DNA of 64,000 nucleotides from Butyriboletus loyo (lineage: Eukaryota > Basidiomycota > Agaricomycetes > Boletales > Boletaceae): assembly GCA_038093515.1 (NCBI GenBank), contig JBBPSI010000136.1:1-64000 (forward strand). Direction: 5' to 3'. Every line of letters starts with the position of its first letter. The stretch's first letter is position 1. Position numbers and translations under genes: made by a program. This document shows, in pieces, positions 33,547 to 46,733 of this stretch. The notes below the pieces were generated by a model, which saw only the letters and a list, made by a program, of their open reading frames with translations, was not told the DNA's origin and searched no databases.

Positions 33547-34640
33547 CATTATTGGTAGACAGCAAAGGGAATGTCTGGTCGGCTGGCGCAAATAACCTTG
33601 GGCAGGTGAGTACTCGCTTGTTATCGTTTCTTGGAACCGTTGTCTTTATGGGTCGTTCGACAGTGTGGCTATCCCGTGACTCATCAATTGACAGTGTTCA
33701 AACCCACAGACGGACCATACGTGAACGGGGAACGGTAGCGCGTGGTGAAGGCTGGTGCAGATATCACCTCTTCCATTGTCTTGACAGAGGTCGGAAAAGG
33801 TAGGCTTTTGCGAGTGGTATGTTGAGCTCAAATCAAAATCTTCCAAGTCTTCTCGTTTGGAAGCGGAGAAAAGGGACAACTAGGCAATGGAAGAACGGGT
33901 GAACACATCACCACTGGAAACAAGACCGCGTACGATATTGAAATAGAGCCAGGTTGTGTGGTTTTTGACATCGCATTGACAACTTAGCCAGTACCTGTGA
34001 AGGGTTTAGACGATAAGACTATCACCGACATTGTCTGCGGCGCCCAACACAGTGTAGCCAGGGGTAAGTATTGATCTCAATTGGTCGTGTCGGCCACTGA
34101 GCGTTCTAGCAGAGTGGTGTATGTTTGGGGTTGTAACGGTCAGTTGGGTCTTGGTAACCAACAGGACCATTGATCCCGAAAGTTGTACCACAGGTACAAT
34201 GATGATTGTGCGTTTTCTAGACAGAAGCTAAAACATGTCGGTTCCTTAGTTTGCTGTTCCAAATGAGATGACAATGGGATCCCAGATTGTGGCTGGTCCG
34301 ACCAACACAGTTGTCACATCGACAAATAGCGTATGTACTGGATGGCTGGGAAGGTAGTCGGACTGTCGGATCCTGCTCTGCAGCTGATCTATACCTTTTT
34401 GACAATCATGCAGTCTAGAAATAGCGGCAAAGGTAAACTTGCATGCCACACTTTTTCGTGATCAACTTACTAGGCTCATTTGGATCGCCTTTACATCCAC
34501 AACGTGAGGATGAATGAACCACTTTACTCGGAATTAATGAAGATAGGGCTTGACAATACTGGTCTGGTGGTCTGGGATTGGTCTGATGATGAGGACAATG
34601 CAGAGGACCCGGGTGTCGATGACATTTGGCACGAGTAAAT
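33547..34640 (+). pseudogene. RCC1-repeat (RCC1L-like) gene relic
   Basis: Forward, spliced remnants of a seven-bladed RCC1 propeller: VDSKGNVWSAGANNLGQ (about 33550-33600), VKAGADITSSIVLTE, VFSFGSGEKGQLGNGRTGEH (about 33850-33910), DIVCGAQHSVA, VYVWGCNGQLGLGNQ and GSQIVAGPTNTVV. The order fits fungal RCC1L-type proteins. Disruptions include an in-frame TAG near 33735, a frame change after GLGNQ, and stops near 34362 onward. A final open piece (DNTGLVVWDWSDDEDNAEDP) ends in TAA at 34636-34638 and belongs to no RCC1 motif. No start is present; the exon fossil at 33406 sits in its place. Confidence 0.75.
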
Positions 34641-35289
34641 ACTACTGGACCGACTCAGAGATGTCGATCAAGAATATTTGACGTATCTTTTGTATCGTGT
34701 GCAAGTTACGCGTAGACGTGCCAGCCATTCTGGGACTATGGACGCTTATAATTGAGTCTTCAAGGTTCACTGTAGATACGGAGTGCCAAGGAATGAAGAT
34801 GACGGACAAAGAATGCTGGTGAACTGAGTGATACGATAACGCGATGGGCGAAAGCGCGCAGCGATATCCTACGATCCTGTGGGGTCGAAGTGAGCTGCGA
34901 AGGGTGGGCGGCCAGCCTCGTAGCAGAGACGAAACACAGAGAACGTAGTTCACCACAAAGAAGAGATGCTGTGAGGTGCGACGTTGAGTCGCCGACGAGA
35001 CGGAGCCATGAGGGAGCGCCGGGAGAAAAGTGAACAGGACAGACAAGAAGTCCCAACCGTCGTGTAGAGTACAACGGTGGTGATGGGGGAGCGAAGGCAC
35101 GACTCGAGCGATACCGCAACGTCTGCCGTTCGCTCAAAGACTTTGTTCTGTCCCTTCACTCTGCCTCACTACATGAGAGACTAGCAACACTCAGAGTGTC
35201 AGTAGTACTAGGGGAGGCTGAGTTGAGAAAGTTGGCTGAGGCCGTGACTGCTGAGAACAAACGCACACCGCGTTTTCGCCTATACCACC
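34641..35289. other. 5' flank of the giant gene
   Basis: Minus-strand open frames here are poly-Ser/Pro-rich shadows without motifs. A pyrimidine-poor leader precedes ATG 35290, whose context CCACCATGTTG is favourable. No TATA box was recognised. Confidence 0.4.
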
Positions 35290-38200
35290 ATGTTGTCAAT
35301 GGCGACGCCTGCTGCAGATGATTCCGATCTTGAAACAACGAACTCATCGGCATTCGACCATACTCCTACACCATTTCATTATACTGTTACCCATGTGTTT
35401 TTTCCTGTCGAGCTTCCCAAACACAATGACTATACTTTAGAAAACGATCTTTCACTAGCTCATGCAGTATGCACTGCTGCCCACGCTTATAGCGCACACG
35501 TCGAAGGAACCTCGCAGCCTCAATGGCATTGCATCACAAAGATGCTTGACAACTTGCAAGCCTCCATTCAGTCTGAACACCTCGACAGAGGTCACGCCAT
35601 CTCCCAGCTGCGTGAAATGCAAACAGGAGGTACGCTCACATGTTCTCTATAGATCTGTGCTGATGATCTATAGATATTCTTGTGTTTTTCATCCGACCTC
35701 AAAATGCTGCGGTAGTCCTCACGAAGCGGGAGAAATGTACACTGTTCGAATCTTTTGAGGTGTCCCCAGGCAATGATGCTGTAGAGAAGACGGCAGGGTC
35801 TCTGATATGTTCGTATCCCTGGTCGGCCGTCAATATGCCGAGCGAGGTATTTGACGACGGGGAATTTCAATTCGAGCTCGCCAATTTTCTCTCTCGCCCC
35901 AGCGCTGTTGACTCCGACCTTCCCCCTCCTCCCGCCGCTCGTTCGCAACATATCACTGCACTTCTGGCGGGCATCTTGCGATGTGTTGGCCGCACTACTG
36001 ATGTTCTTCGCATCACCAAGCGTATTCGTGATGATGTCGTCCAGGGGGAAAGGTTATATGGCTCAGCCGAGGTTGTTTGGCGTCGCTCGTCCCTTTGGCT
36101 TCTCATCAGGGTCACAATACAGACATCCGTTGAGCGTTCTCCTCTTGGACGTACTTCCTACAAGGCATTCATGTTGTTCTTCATATGCACCCTTGCAAGG
36201 GATCCAAACAACGCAAAGCTTTCCAGTGATCAGCTTCATCTGATGTCATCTAAAATTTTCCGACGTTTAAGCAAGCTTGGTTCCTCTACCCCCGACTGGC
36301 TCGCTGAACTGGCGCTGAAGACATGCACTTGTCTTCGAGACATTCTTGACGCCAGATGGAAGCAGCTGAGCACCCGCGCATCCCTATTTCGGAATCCTTC
36401 CCAGGAGGAACTGAGGAGAGACACACAGCTGTTGCTCACGGACAGTCGTGAATACATCCGCAACGCTCTCGCGAATCATCCCCGCACACCCCTCGGTATT
36501 GCTTTCCACCCCAACCATCATCGCCGCGGCACTATTGATGATTTCTTGTCACCGAACGGGTGTTTTTTTGACGAGGCATATAATGCCGACCCTGACGTTA
36601 CTCTCTATGACGTCGAGAAATCGGTTGAGCAGGGCATCGATAATTGGTTTTCCTGTGTTACGAATGTGGAGGAGGCATGCGCACAGCTCGAGATTTTGAT
36701 GGATAAGTACATGATCAAGGCTAGCGCTGGCAGTCGGTTGGCTGAAAATCCAGAAGAGCACTCCATTATGTTCCTGACTGCGATTGAGCTTTTTGTCGCA
36801 CTCGACAAGCTAGCTGTGAAGGAGATTCCCATGCTTTCCGACTACTCCCCTGAAATCCTGGTAGATTTCCTGGGAATGCTGCTCCTGCGCAAGACAACAA
36901 GCCTCCATCGCCTTGCTCGTGTGTACCAATATCTCGCTGCTCGCGAGTCGAGATCGCGTCTGGGATGGTCGGTACTTTCTGATGAATTTACACAAGACAG
37001 TTTTGCCGTCCGTTATTATGACGAATGCCCGCGTCTTCAGCAGCTCAAGGCTCGCGTTGAACGCGACGAGATGGAAAAGGTCGCTAGGCGTGTTGGCATG
37101 CAGCGAAAAGCTGCCAGTCTTGCAGATGCGCAACAGGTGGCCGAGGGCACACAGGCCACCCAATCACCACTTCCCGCCTCGCCGTTACACGCCAAAGTGG
37201 TCATATTCGAACTCCAATGCCCGCCGTGCCTTCGTATCTGGCGTTCTGCCGCTTCCCGCATTCTGCATTATCTCTACCATCCCATTCATGTACACGATTC
37301 ATTCGATACAGAGACAGAAGACGACCTACTTGCGCATATTCCCGCACTGCAGCCCTACTTTGTCGAGCGCAAAGGGCCACCGCTTTCCTTCCAGCTGCAC
37401 TTCGCATATTCTCATCCAGAGGGCCAGACATTACGTTATGCGACTCAGCATGTCATACTTGACAACGAAGAATGTGACACGAATGTGCCAAGGGACTGCC
37501 TCTCAACATGGCTAGCAAAGGAGGATGAATTTCTGTGCGACTTTAAATACGACATTCCAAATAACTATGTGTCTTCCACCCGTTGGACCCCCAATGCGAT
37601 CTTGGCTGCTCAAGCGGATTGTCCTTCGGATTTCTCCCTTGACGAATTCGTTGCATTTGGACATTTGCGGAGTGGCGGTTCCCTCCAGTGGATCAATATC
37701 TTGAGGAGCCTGCGGAGTAGAACTCTCAACTTCCGTCATCGTGATGTTCATTTCCTCCTTTCCCAGGCGGCCTTTCAGGTCGGACCACTTGATTTGAATG
37801 CGGTACAGTGGATTTGGCATCAAGACCTACAAAACTCCTCCTTTTGCAATGCCCTTCTGGATGAGCTTGACAGTTTGTTTTTGGAGGTTGGAGCTAGCTC
37901 GATCGATAGCGTGGTGATGAGCACGATTTCCTTGTTGCTCACACGGGTGCTTGCATCGAGCCCCACCGAATGCGTCTCGCAACGAACCATCACACTTCTT
38001 CGAAGTGTACGCAGGAAGGCGTTCAGCTGGGTGCAGGAGCTATCATACAACCTGGTAATGGCACCTACAAATGAAGAACGCAGTAATCTCCTGCGGGACA
38101 TGGCTGCCACGTGTCGGAGCACGTTTGATGTTGACCTTGCTACCCTCCGCGAGCTCTTCCACTCTTCAGAGGATATCGATGCATTGCTTTCTTGCACCTT

Positions 38201-41200
38201 CTTAATATCTGCACTCCACCCCGAATGTAAGTTTCATTCATGAATCTCGAGCGCCCGCACAACTCTGCTAACTTCAACCCTTCAGTGGCCTTTGACCCCT
38301 ATTCACGACTGCTCCTTCAACGAGACCGTCGTCTTGCTCATGCTCTCGATGGAATCTTGGGGGATGTCATCCTCGCGGATGCTTCAGATTATGGTGTTGA
38401 CCTCGCAGTTGGCAAGATCTTCGCTAGCCACAGGGCAGGTGCACACAAATGGGAGCAGTTACAGTGTCCGAATTCTCGATGGCTTACATGCAGAACTAAA
38501 GCGACCGGGGATGAACCGTCGCAAACAGTGCACATTGACTTGCTCAGTGGTGTGCTTCGAGTGGATGGTCAACCATTAGGTGGATTGCCCCGTGTGATTA
38601 GGGACTCTCCAGAATGCCAGCAGATCTTTCGTGATGTGCGTGCATGCTGCACCTTCCAGTGTAACCATACGTTACTGATCAGCGTTTGCAGCAAGGCTTC
38701 TTTCTCATACCATCCGATCTCCCAGGAATGGATTTCACGACCCTAGGTACGACGTCGAAGCACAAGGTACATGTGCCAACCCCTCGTGACATAATCGTGA
38801 TTTAAATGCATGCAGGTGCACTTTTCGCTGCGAGGTGACAATCTAATGGTCCGAGCACAATGCAATGAATCACGTGATATCCTCGAGCTGATTCCTCCGA
38901 CTAAACTGCGGGGAGACCTTCCGCCAACGCTCGTCGATGGACATCTTCACTGGTTGAACCTGTCCACAAAGACCCTCGAGATACGCCCTCTCGCACTGCT
39001 GTGGGAACAGTCTTCAGAAAATTGGAGGATTGAATGCGCATCTGGAGAATTTCGTATGTACAAAGGTCACGAGACCTTTGTCGATATCCGAAGCCCAACG
39101 TGGGAAATGGTTTCGCAGTGTTTCGAGTGTCTCAACAGTCTCGACCATCGCGAGGACTTATATAAATATGTCTATCTCGGCCATTTCAATGATATCAGCT
39201 CATTTCTCAAGTACCGGTCCAACAATCTCCTCGTTGCTGTGTCCCCCATCGACTCTCTCCAGGACGTACCAGTGCAGCGATTGTCTGTCGCATTGCCTCG
39301 CTGTGGGTTGTCCTTTTTCGTCAATGAGCGGGAAGAACTCGAGTCCCGTGACTTCAAGGATATGGTTTACGACGAGGACCAATGCGTTGGGACACTGCTC
39401 GGTTTAGAGAACCTCCTCGTTCTCCGGCAGAAACCTCACCTTCCAGAACAACTCATTCCCAGACGCATCATCATACCGCGTGGACCTCTTCAAAAGCATG
39501 GCGACCATCGGGTTCGGGTTGAGAGCGAATCTACTACCTATCATATCTACGACGTGGATGCTGAACTGGGCCGCTTGGCGGGGAATGGCAGCTTGGAAAG
39601 CACTCAGTATCTTGCCAATCTGCATGCCATGACTAGTTGTCATAGGCCTGATCCACTGACAGGTAAAACGGGTGCTCAAGCAGCCCTTTGTCTCTTGCAG
39701 TCAGGTGGGTGTCGCTCAATTATGAAACTCAAAGCTCTCGATAAGAATTGGACTGCAACCCAATATCCCCAAATCAATTCTGCACACCAGGAAATCCTTC
39801 ATAGATATTACTGGAATCGCAGTGCATATGACAACGAACCCGTCGGTGCATCAGACAAACGTGCAGCGCGACGAGCTGCGTATCTGTTTCCCCCAAATGC
39901 TACTGGACCGTTCCTAGAAGACTGTTACAACAGTGACTACTTGACTCTAAAATCGGACTTGGAGCTTCAGGATGTCGCCGCCACTGCAGCATCTGCCATT
40001 CACCGCTGGCCCTCCAGTGTGCTCATAATAAATATTATATCGAACTGGGCGGAACTGTGGAACGACAACATCGGTGAGGATACTGATACTGAACCCTTTC
40101 TGCACGACGGCCTGGGAATATGGTCCAATCCCGATCTTGTGCAGACACTACTGAACAAGGTACACACCACCCTGGAGAAGAGGGAGGGAACTCGTCGGCG
40201 TTTTCAGCTGTTATTCTTACTTCCAGAAATGGCGTACTGTTCACCATACCACCAAGCCGCCTTCCTCTCAATGCTCATAGCATTTGCTAAGCAATCGCAA
40301 TCTCATTTGGGCGATCTACAGATCCATGTTGGCTGCAAGATTTTGGATGGATATCGTCTCACCGAGGAAGTCTTGCGGTATCATATTTACAGGTTCCTCA
40401 AGGAGCCTGAGTGGGGTTGGAGCCAGCACACGGAGAAGCATGTTGTTGATGATGCTGTAAAATGCTTGCTCAAGGACTGGTCATCTGATACCCCTCCGAC
40501 GGTCTCGTTGGATTTTCGTAACTGGGACGTGCCAGGTTTAACAGCCAGTCTCAAAGAACTATTTTTCAGCTGTTGTCGCAACTCCTATCTCAAGGAACAT
40601 CTCATGCGCGTCCTCGCAGACGGACTACCCACTCTTCAAACCCCGGTCTCGTCTCTGGAATATATTCTCAATGAGCATACACCGTTGCAGATCACAGTCG
40701 ATCAGCTAATTTCAAGCCGACCGGCGCCAGAACTACCGCCCCGTAGCTTTTTCTTGCACGACAGCTACAAGAGCAACAAGACGTCATCGAATGATACTCC
40801 CACATTGGACCAACTATTCTCCTCTCTTCGGACCAACCATTCAATCACACGGGCATACATCACCCGCCTTAATGCCAGCGCACAACATGTTCGCGAGGAT
40901 TCCCGAATACCACACAGAGTAGCAGCGGAGATTCTCATCCAGCCACTGAAGAAGCACTACACACAGTGTAGAGTAACCTACATCGATTCTTTGGCCATCC
41001 TCAAGCAGAGCTTTGGTCCAACAACTGAGATGCATGAACAAGTACTCGAGCGATTTGGCCAATGGTTACCGATTACAGCAGATGTCCTCTTGCGATATCT
41101 CGCATCCACGTCGTCAATCGACCTCCCTGGACAGTGGAAGAAATGCTTGGTGTCATTAGCTCTACTCCTCTTGGACCTTCAGCGTGCTAGGAGATTACTC

Positions 41201-44200
41201 CGATTTGCTCTGGACGGTCTTGAAGAAGAGTTTTCGATGGAATTGCAGAACGAAGGATGTGACGGTTGGAATCCTGAATACTACCCAGATTGGTTGTTGA
41301 TCCAGGTGCATTTCTGGTGTCCGAGTGATGGTCCCCACTAACGATGCTGTTTTCTTGTGTCAGATTCAGGGAAACTTTCTCATCCGTCGCACTCAGGTAG
41401 TGGCTGCAATGGAGATGATGTCCCCACAATCCGGGGAAAACACTGTAATGCAGGTCAACATGGGCGAGGGAAAATCATCTGTGATCACTCCCATCACCGT
41501 TGCCACTCTCGCTGACGGCAAACAGCTTGTCCGTGTCATTGTTCCAAAAGCACTGACGGTCCAAATGTTTGAATCACTTGTTGCTCGCCTCGGCGGACTC
41601 GCCAATAGGCCAATATACCACCTGCCCTTCTCTCGTACCCCCGAGTACAACCAGAATCGCGAATTGATCAGGCTTCGAATCGATGACTTACACAAGCTCA
41701 TGTCTCAATGTATGGCTGAGCATGGAATTTTACTTGTCCAGCCCGAGCACGTCACGTCACTCAAGTTGATGGGTGTGGAGGAGCAGATACGTAAAGGCAA
41801 ACCTTTCGACAACCCGTTACCGAAGCTTCAGAAATTGGTTTATGAGCACGTCACGACAGCCCAATCGGTGAGCACGAATATTATATCTATGATCGTTTGA
41901 TACAGCTGACTATTTTACACAGCTGCCGGATGACAGCCTTGTAGGCAACATGTTTCGACTGCTATGTCAGTTACCAAACCACATGAGTAAAAAGGACGCT
42001 GTTCATGTTGGCCATCATGGTGAGCGCGGTGGGGATGCTCACGGTGCTTCGGACAGCGCGTCCAAGTGGCTGAGCCTTCAGAAGTGGATTCATTCTCATG
42101 CTCGAGATATCCTGGATGAGAGCGATGAGATCCTTCATCCGCGATTCCAACTGATTTACACGATCGGCCACCGGAAATACATGGACGGATACCCTGATCG
42201 ATGGACGATTACTCAACAGGTCCTCATGCTCGCGAAGAAGCATGCAGATTCCCTTTCAAGATACGTTCCTGACTCCATGGAGTATGAACGCGGTCCACCT
42301 GGCTCGTTTCCATACATTCGCATTGAGCGAACCTCCGACGTTGGTCGAGACCTAATATCATCAATCGCGGAAGACGTGATGGCTGGACGACTTCCCGTTT
42401 TCAAGTTTCAAAATATCTCCCCAGCCCTGCATGATGCGATTCGCAGTTTTATATCCGAAGAAGATGTGCTCCGGGTTCCCAATACACTTAGCATGGTGGA
42501 GGAGTACGCTAAGCGTTTGCATCAAAGTCATCTCTGGAGTGGACTACTACTACTCCGTGGTCTCCTGGCTTCCAACATCCTGTTGTTTGCTCTCACGGAG
42601 CGGAGGTGGCGTGTTGACTATGGCCTTGACCTGCGGTCGCGAGACTCCGACTGTTCCAAGCCCTCCACATTGTTTGCCGTCCCGTATCGCGCGAAAGACG
42701 TGCCCGCTCCCAACACCCAGTTCGGCCATCCAGATATTACTATCATTCTCACCTGCCTATCTTACTACTATAGTGGCCTCAGTGAGAAGCAGCTGAGAGC
42801 TTCTTTCGAAGTCTTGCTAGACCAGGATGACCCAACGATGGAATACGCACTTTGGGTGAAAGAGTACGATTCCGAGACAGTGCCGGATTCGCTTCGGGAA
42901 CTCGGCGAGATCAACCTCAAGTCATCGGAGCAATGGGACAAGGTCATATTCCCGCTTTTCTCTCGAAATCAGGCAGCAATAAATTTCTTCCTCGCACGTG
43001 TGGTGTTCCCACAGGAAGCCAAAGAATTTCCTTGGAAACTCTCTGCATCTAGCTGGGATTTAGCAGAGAAACGGGAAAAGGTTATAACCGGTGAGTGAAT
43101 CCACAGTTTATCCCGTGTCGTTGAATTCGGTCGTTGAACTAAGCGCCAGGATTCTCGGGGACGAACGACGGCCGATGGCTATTACCCATGTCTATTGCTC
43201 AGCGCGACCTCGACCACCAGCAAGGGACCAATGCCAGGGTTCTCATGTATCTTCTTCAGCCCGAAAATGACTTTTATATGCTAACTCACGAGCATGGCAA
43301 ACGACGGACTACGGTTGAATTCCTTCAAATGGTGGGCAAGCAACAGCCCGAAATTCGTGTCTTGCTGGATGTTGGTGCACAAATCCTTGATCTTACCAAT
43401 CGTCAAGTGGCCGAAGCATGGCTCGACATCGCTCGCGATGCTGCTGGTGCCATCTATTTCGATGAGAATGATGAATTGAGCGTACTCACGAAAAATGGCA
43501 TCACTCAATCATTACTATCATCGCCGCTTTCTCAGCAGTCATATCGTTGCGTTGTCTATCTGGATCATGCACACACAATGGGCACCGACCTCAAACTCCC
43601 TATCGGGTCTAGAGCAGCTGTCACACTAGGACCCAAGGTCACAAAAGATCATCTGGTGCAAGGTTCGTCTCAACACCATCATTCGATCTCGGTCTCACGG
43701 TCTGTGATCATTCTCAGGCTGCATGCGGATGCGCAAGTTGGGTCATGGTCACTCGGTCATGTTCTTTGCCCCACTTGGGGTTGATAAGAGCATCCGTGCT
43801 GTGGTCGGCAAAAAAGATTCCAACACCCAAGTGTCTACCATCGACATTTTATGCTGGGCAATACACGAGACCTGCACCGATATACACGAGCGAGCTCCTT
43901 ACTGGGCACAACAAGGCCTGAGCCACAATTCAAGATATGACGCTTGGTCCCGTTTTTGCAATAATGAGCTCGGGCCAGATCAACTGTCGGATGTATGGCT
44001 TCAGCCAGAACTTAAATCGCTGGTCGATCTATATGCACCCTGTCGAACTAAACATGCCCTTCGTACGTTGCCAGCGCTGGATCCAGGGATCCTCCAACGC
44101 TGTAAAGACCTCGGGGTTCTATCACTTCCCAATGCACAAATGGAAGAAGAGCAAGAACGGGAGGTTAACCGTGAGCGGGAGCGTGAACGAGAGGTGGAGC

Positions 44201-45030
44201 TGCCTCCCAGGGCAATACCGGCGAGACATAACCTTCATTCAGACATCGTCAAATTCGTGAACACTGGTGACCTTCCTCCATTGCACTCCGCCAGCGCCTT
44301 TCATCCCGTCTTCACAACGCTTGAAAAGAGTTCTGCAGCTACTCGCGAGGCAGACGTCTGGAGCCCATTTATCTTGGCGACGGCGGACTTCTGTAACACG
44401 ATCAAACCCGAGTCCACTGTCGGGACCATAGATCAATATCTCCGACCTATCCAATGGATTCTCTCCCGTAAACCCCTGAAGGACCGCGACCAAGTACTCG
44501 TTCTGCTGAGCCCATTTGAGGCTGATCTCTTGATGCCAGATATCAGGGCAAGCGAATACGTCCACCTTCACGTGTATGCACCCCGCACATCCCAGAGAAT
44601 GAAACCATCCGACGATCTCAAACTTTATTCTATTCCTTCCCTGCCCTCCGACTGGACTCCACCTTGGGCTCTGATGGACCAGCTCAATGTGTTCGCTGGG
44701 CAGCTCTATCTCAGAGACTATCAAGCGTACATCCGACTATGTCATTTCTTCGATGTACCTACGACGGATTCTCCAAACGATGCAGCACTCAGGTGGAATC
44801 TGTTCAACATCCCTGGTGGTTTCGAAGAGAACGAAATCAGGTTCTCAGGTTCGCAGCTGCCTTGCGTGTGGGCCCTACTTGCCATTAGGAACAGAGGGCG
44901 ACCCTTCACACACACGCACATGGGGAAACTTTTTCAAGGACAGCCACTAACGAAGAAAGACTTTCAGGGAACAACGTCGGCTGGGTCTGGTCGCAGCCCC
45001 CCTGCAGCTACAACAGCGTCTATGTGCTGA
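35290..45030 (+). CDS. Giant DUF3638/DUF3645 protein (annotated in databases as ubiquitinyl hydrolase-like)
   Basis: Nine exons: 35290-35629, 35674-38226, 38286-38635, 38692-38766, 38816-41305, 41364-41867, 41923-43090, 43150-43662, 43718-45030. All have GT-AG borders and all phases close, giving 9306 nt and 3101 residues. Key blocks: an N-terminal family segment (HVFFPVELPKHNDYTLEND); DUF3638 with the NTPase-like loop QVNMGEGKSSVITP and VPKALTVQMFESL, LPFSRTPEYN; a linker HARDILDESDEILHPRFQL; DUF3645 from GFSGTNDGRWLLP; then YLDHAHTMGTDLKLP and CMRMRKLGHGHSVMF; an Arg/Glu-rich coiled coil (about 44150-44200) and a C-terminal tail. The MGEGKS and D-x-A-H pair resembles a helicase-like ATPase; relatives usually read DEAHTRG. 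Function in fungi is unknown. Confidence 0.93.
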
Positions 45031-46733
45031 TGAACGATGAACAGCCCGTCAGTGGTGAGAAATGGTGAGTTTTCGGACAGCTGAACGTTGACGGAGGATT
45101 CAGCATCTCTTTGGCAGCCTTGTGCGAGTGTTCGGTCTCCTACTATGTAATATTCTTGTATTCTCATTGTAAATTCCCGTGCGATGCATCACTACATAGA
45201 CAGGACAACTGCATGTAATGTCGGACGAGGGGCTTCGAGAGCCCCGTGGAACAATAAACAAAACAGGCCTAGTTTCTCTAATCCTAGCTGGTCGCCGCCA
45301 AGGAGATACAAAAAACAGGCCGAATTCGTCTGATAGCCGGCCGAGATCACCACGGATTCTTTTCTTGGACCTACACCAAAGCCGAGCGCCAGATCACCGC
45401 GCTGGGAGGACCGTAAACCTGATCGTGATCCGGCTCAATAACTCGCCGTACGACCGTGAAAACACTCAAATTTTGCCCTGGCATCGAAACAGAACGTTTC
45501 AGGGCCCAATCACTCCGTATCTATTCGTTTGTCGAACCTCGTACTCACCTCGAACCCGCCGTTTGACCGGGCACCACCGACGTCGGTAACAACGGCCACA
45601 ACACGAGCGATACTTGCGCGCTGAAGACCGAGGTATCCACAGCAACACTGGGCTGCACCGTTGCAATCTTTGACCAGCGCTGTGTACTACGAGATCGAGA
45701 GAAGGAGCGGTAAGGGCACGGGGGGCAGCGTGAAGCGTTGTCCGGCACCGTAGGCGAACCTACTGTTGTAGCTGAGCTGCGGACACATGTCGTTCTACGA
45801 CACGTGCAGTGAGAGCTACATGACCAAGGACTAGGAGGAGGACGAAAGAAGCACTACTCACTGGTCTTAATAAACGGGAGGAATAGTGAGACGAAGGAAG
45901 GACCCCTGCAGATCGGGTTGAGATTGCATGTGCCGTGACGCTCGCCGCGATATGTAGTCGCGAGAGCCCAGGGCAAAAGTGCAAGTGGAACAGTACAGCT
46001 TTCAAAACGAATGAAAAAGAAAATCCAGCGAACACACATTCCGGCAGGTGTGACGAATGGCAAATTAGTTTCGTCAGTCCCCGGGAGATCATCGAGCAAT
46101 TGGAACCAAGTAAGCACTCCGCGATGTTTCGGATTAAAATGGGGCCAAGCATACGACAACAATTGTCCAAGAACTGCATGTACTGCTCAACGGGACATGA
46201 ACCCAAAATACTCACTCACATTCATCCAACTAGCAGACGGACTTTCATGAAGAGTACAGTTCTTCTTTTGTCTCAATACCTATGCGCACACGTCAACAAG
46301 GTCACAAGTCAGCGCCGGGGAAATATGAAAAAAAAGAATATGAAAAATAATGTACCCAACTCCTCCCGAAGGGGGGCTTGAGCTCGTTCAAGTACACCTG
46401 GTACTGCTGCTCGTCGCTTCACTGACGCTGGAAGTGGCGGTGGGCAAGAGCCTAGAAAGTGTGCTTAGGTGAGTACGGAAGCCTTGGCATCCGCTGCCCG
46501 TGGGCCATGGCGCTGAGAAAAATACTTCTCGGGCCCAGTGAAACAACATCAGTAAAACAGTTGTTGGTTTCCAGTGCTAACCGAGTGTAGCCAAGTGCTA
46601 CAGACTGCTACAGACTGCTAACCGGCGGTTCCGACCAATAACCGTTTCACTGATGAAGTAATGGTCGGATGAGATGTTGGTAGCGCTAATTAATCGCGAG
46701 CATGCTGTACATCCATAAACAGTACTTGACCAA
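45031..46733. other. Unassigned region after the giant gene
   Basis: No gene is supported. A minus-strand frame at 45854-46162 reads WFQLLDDLPGTDETNLPFVT and looks protein-like but has no recognised family. An overlapping minus frame (45760-46215) is an alternative. Near 46590-46620 there is a short tandem repeat (GCTACAGACT twice). Confidence 0.4.

Noticed and set aside
33997..34460. Active RCC1 gene with alternative splicing
   Set aside because: An in-frame TAG near 33735 and several later stops cannot all be removed by plausible GT-AG introns while keeping the propeller repeats.
36236..37515. Several 100-200-codon frames opposite or out of frame with the giant gene
   Set aside because: Shadows of a strongly coding region; the in-frame gene explains the sequence.
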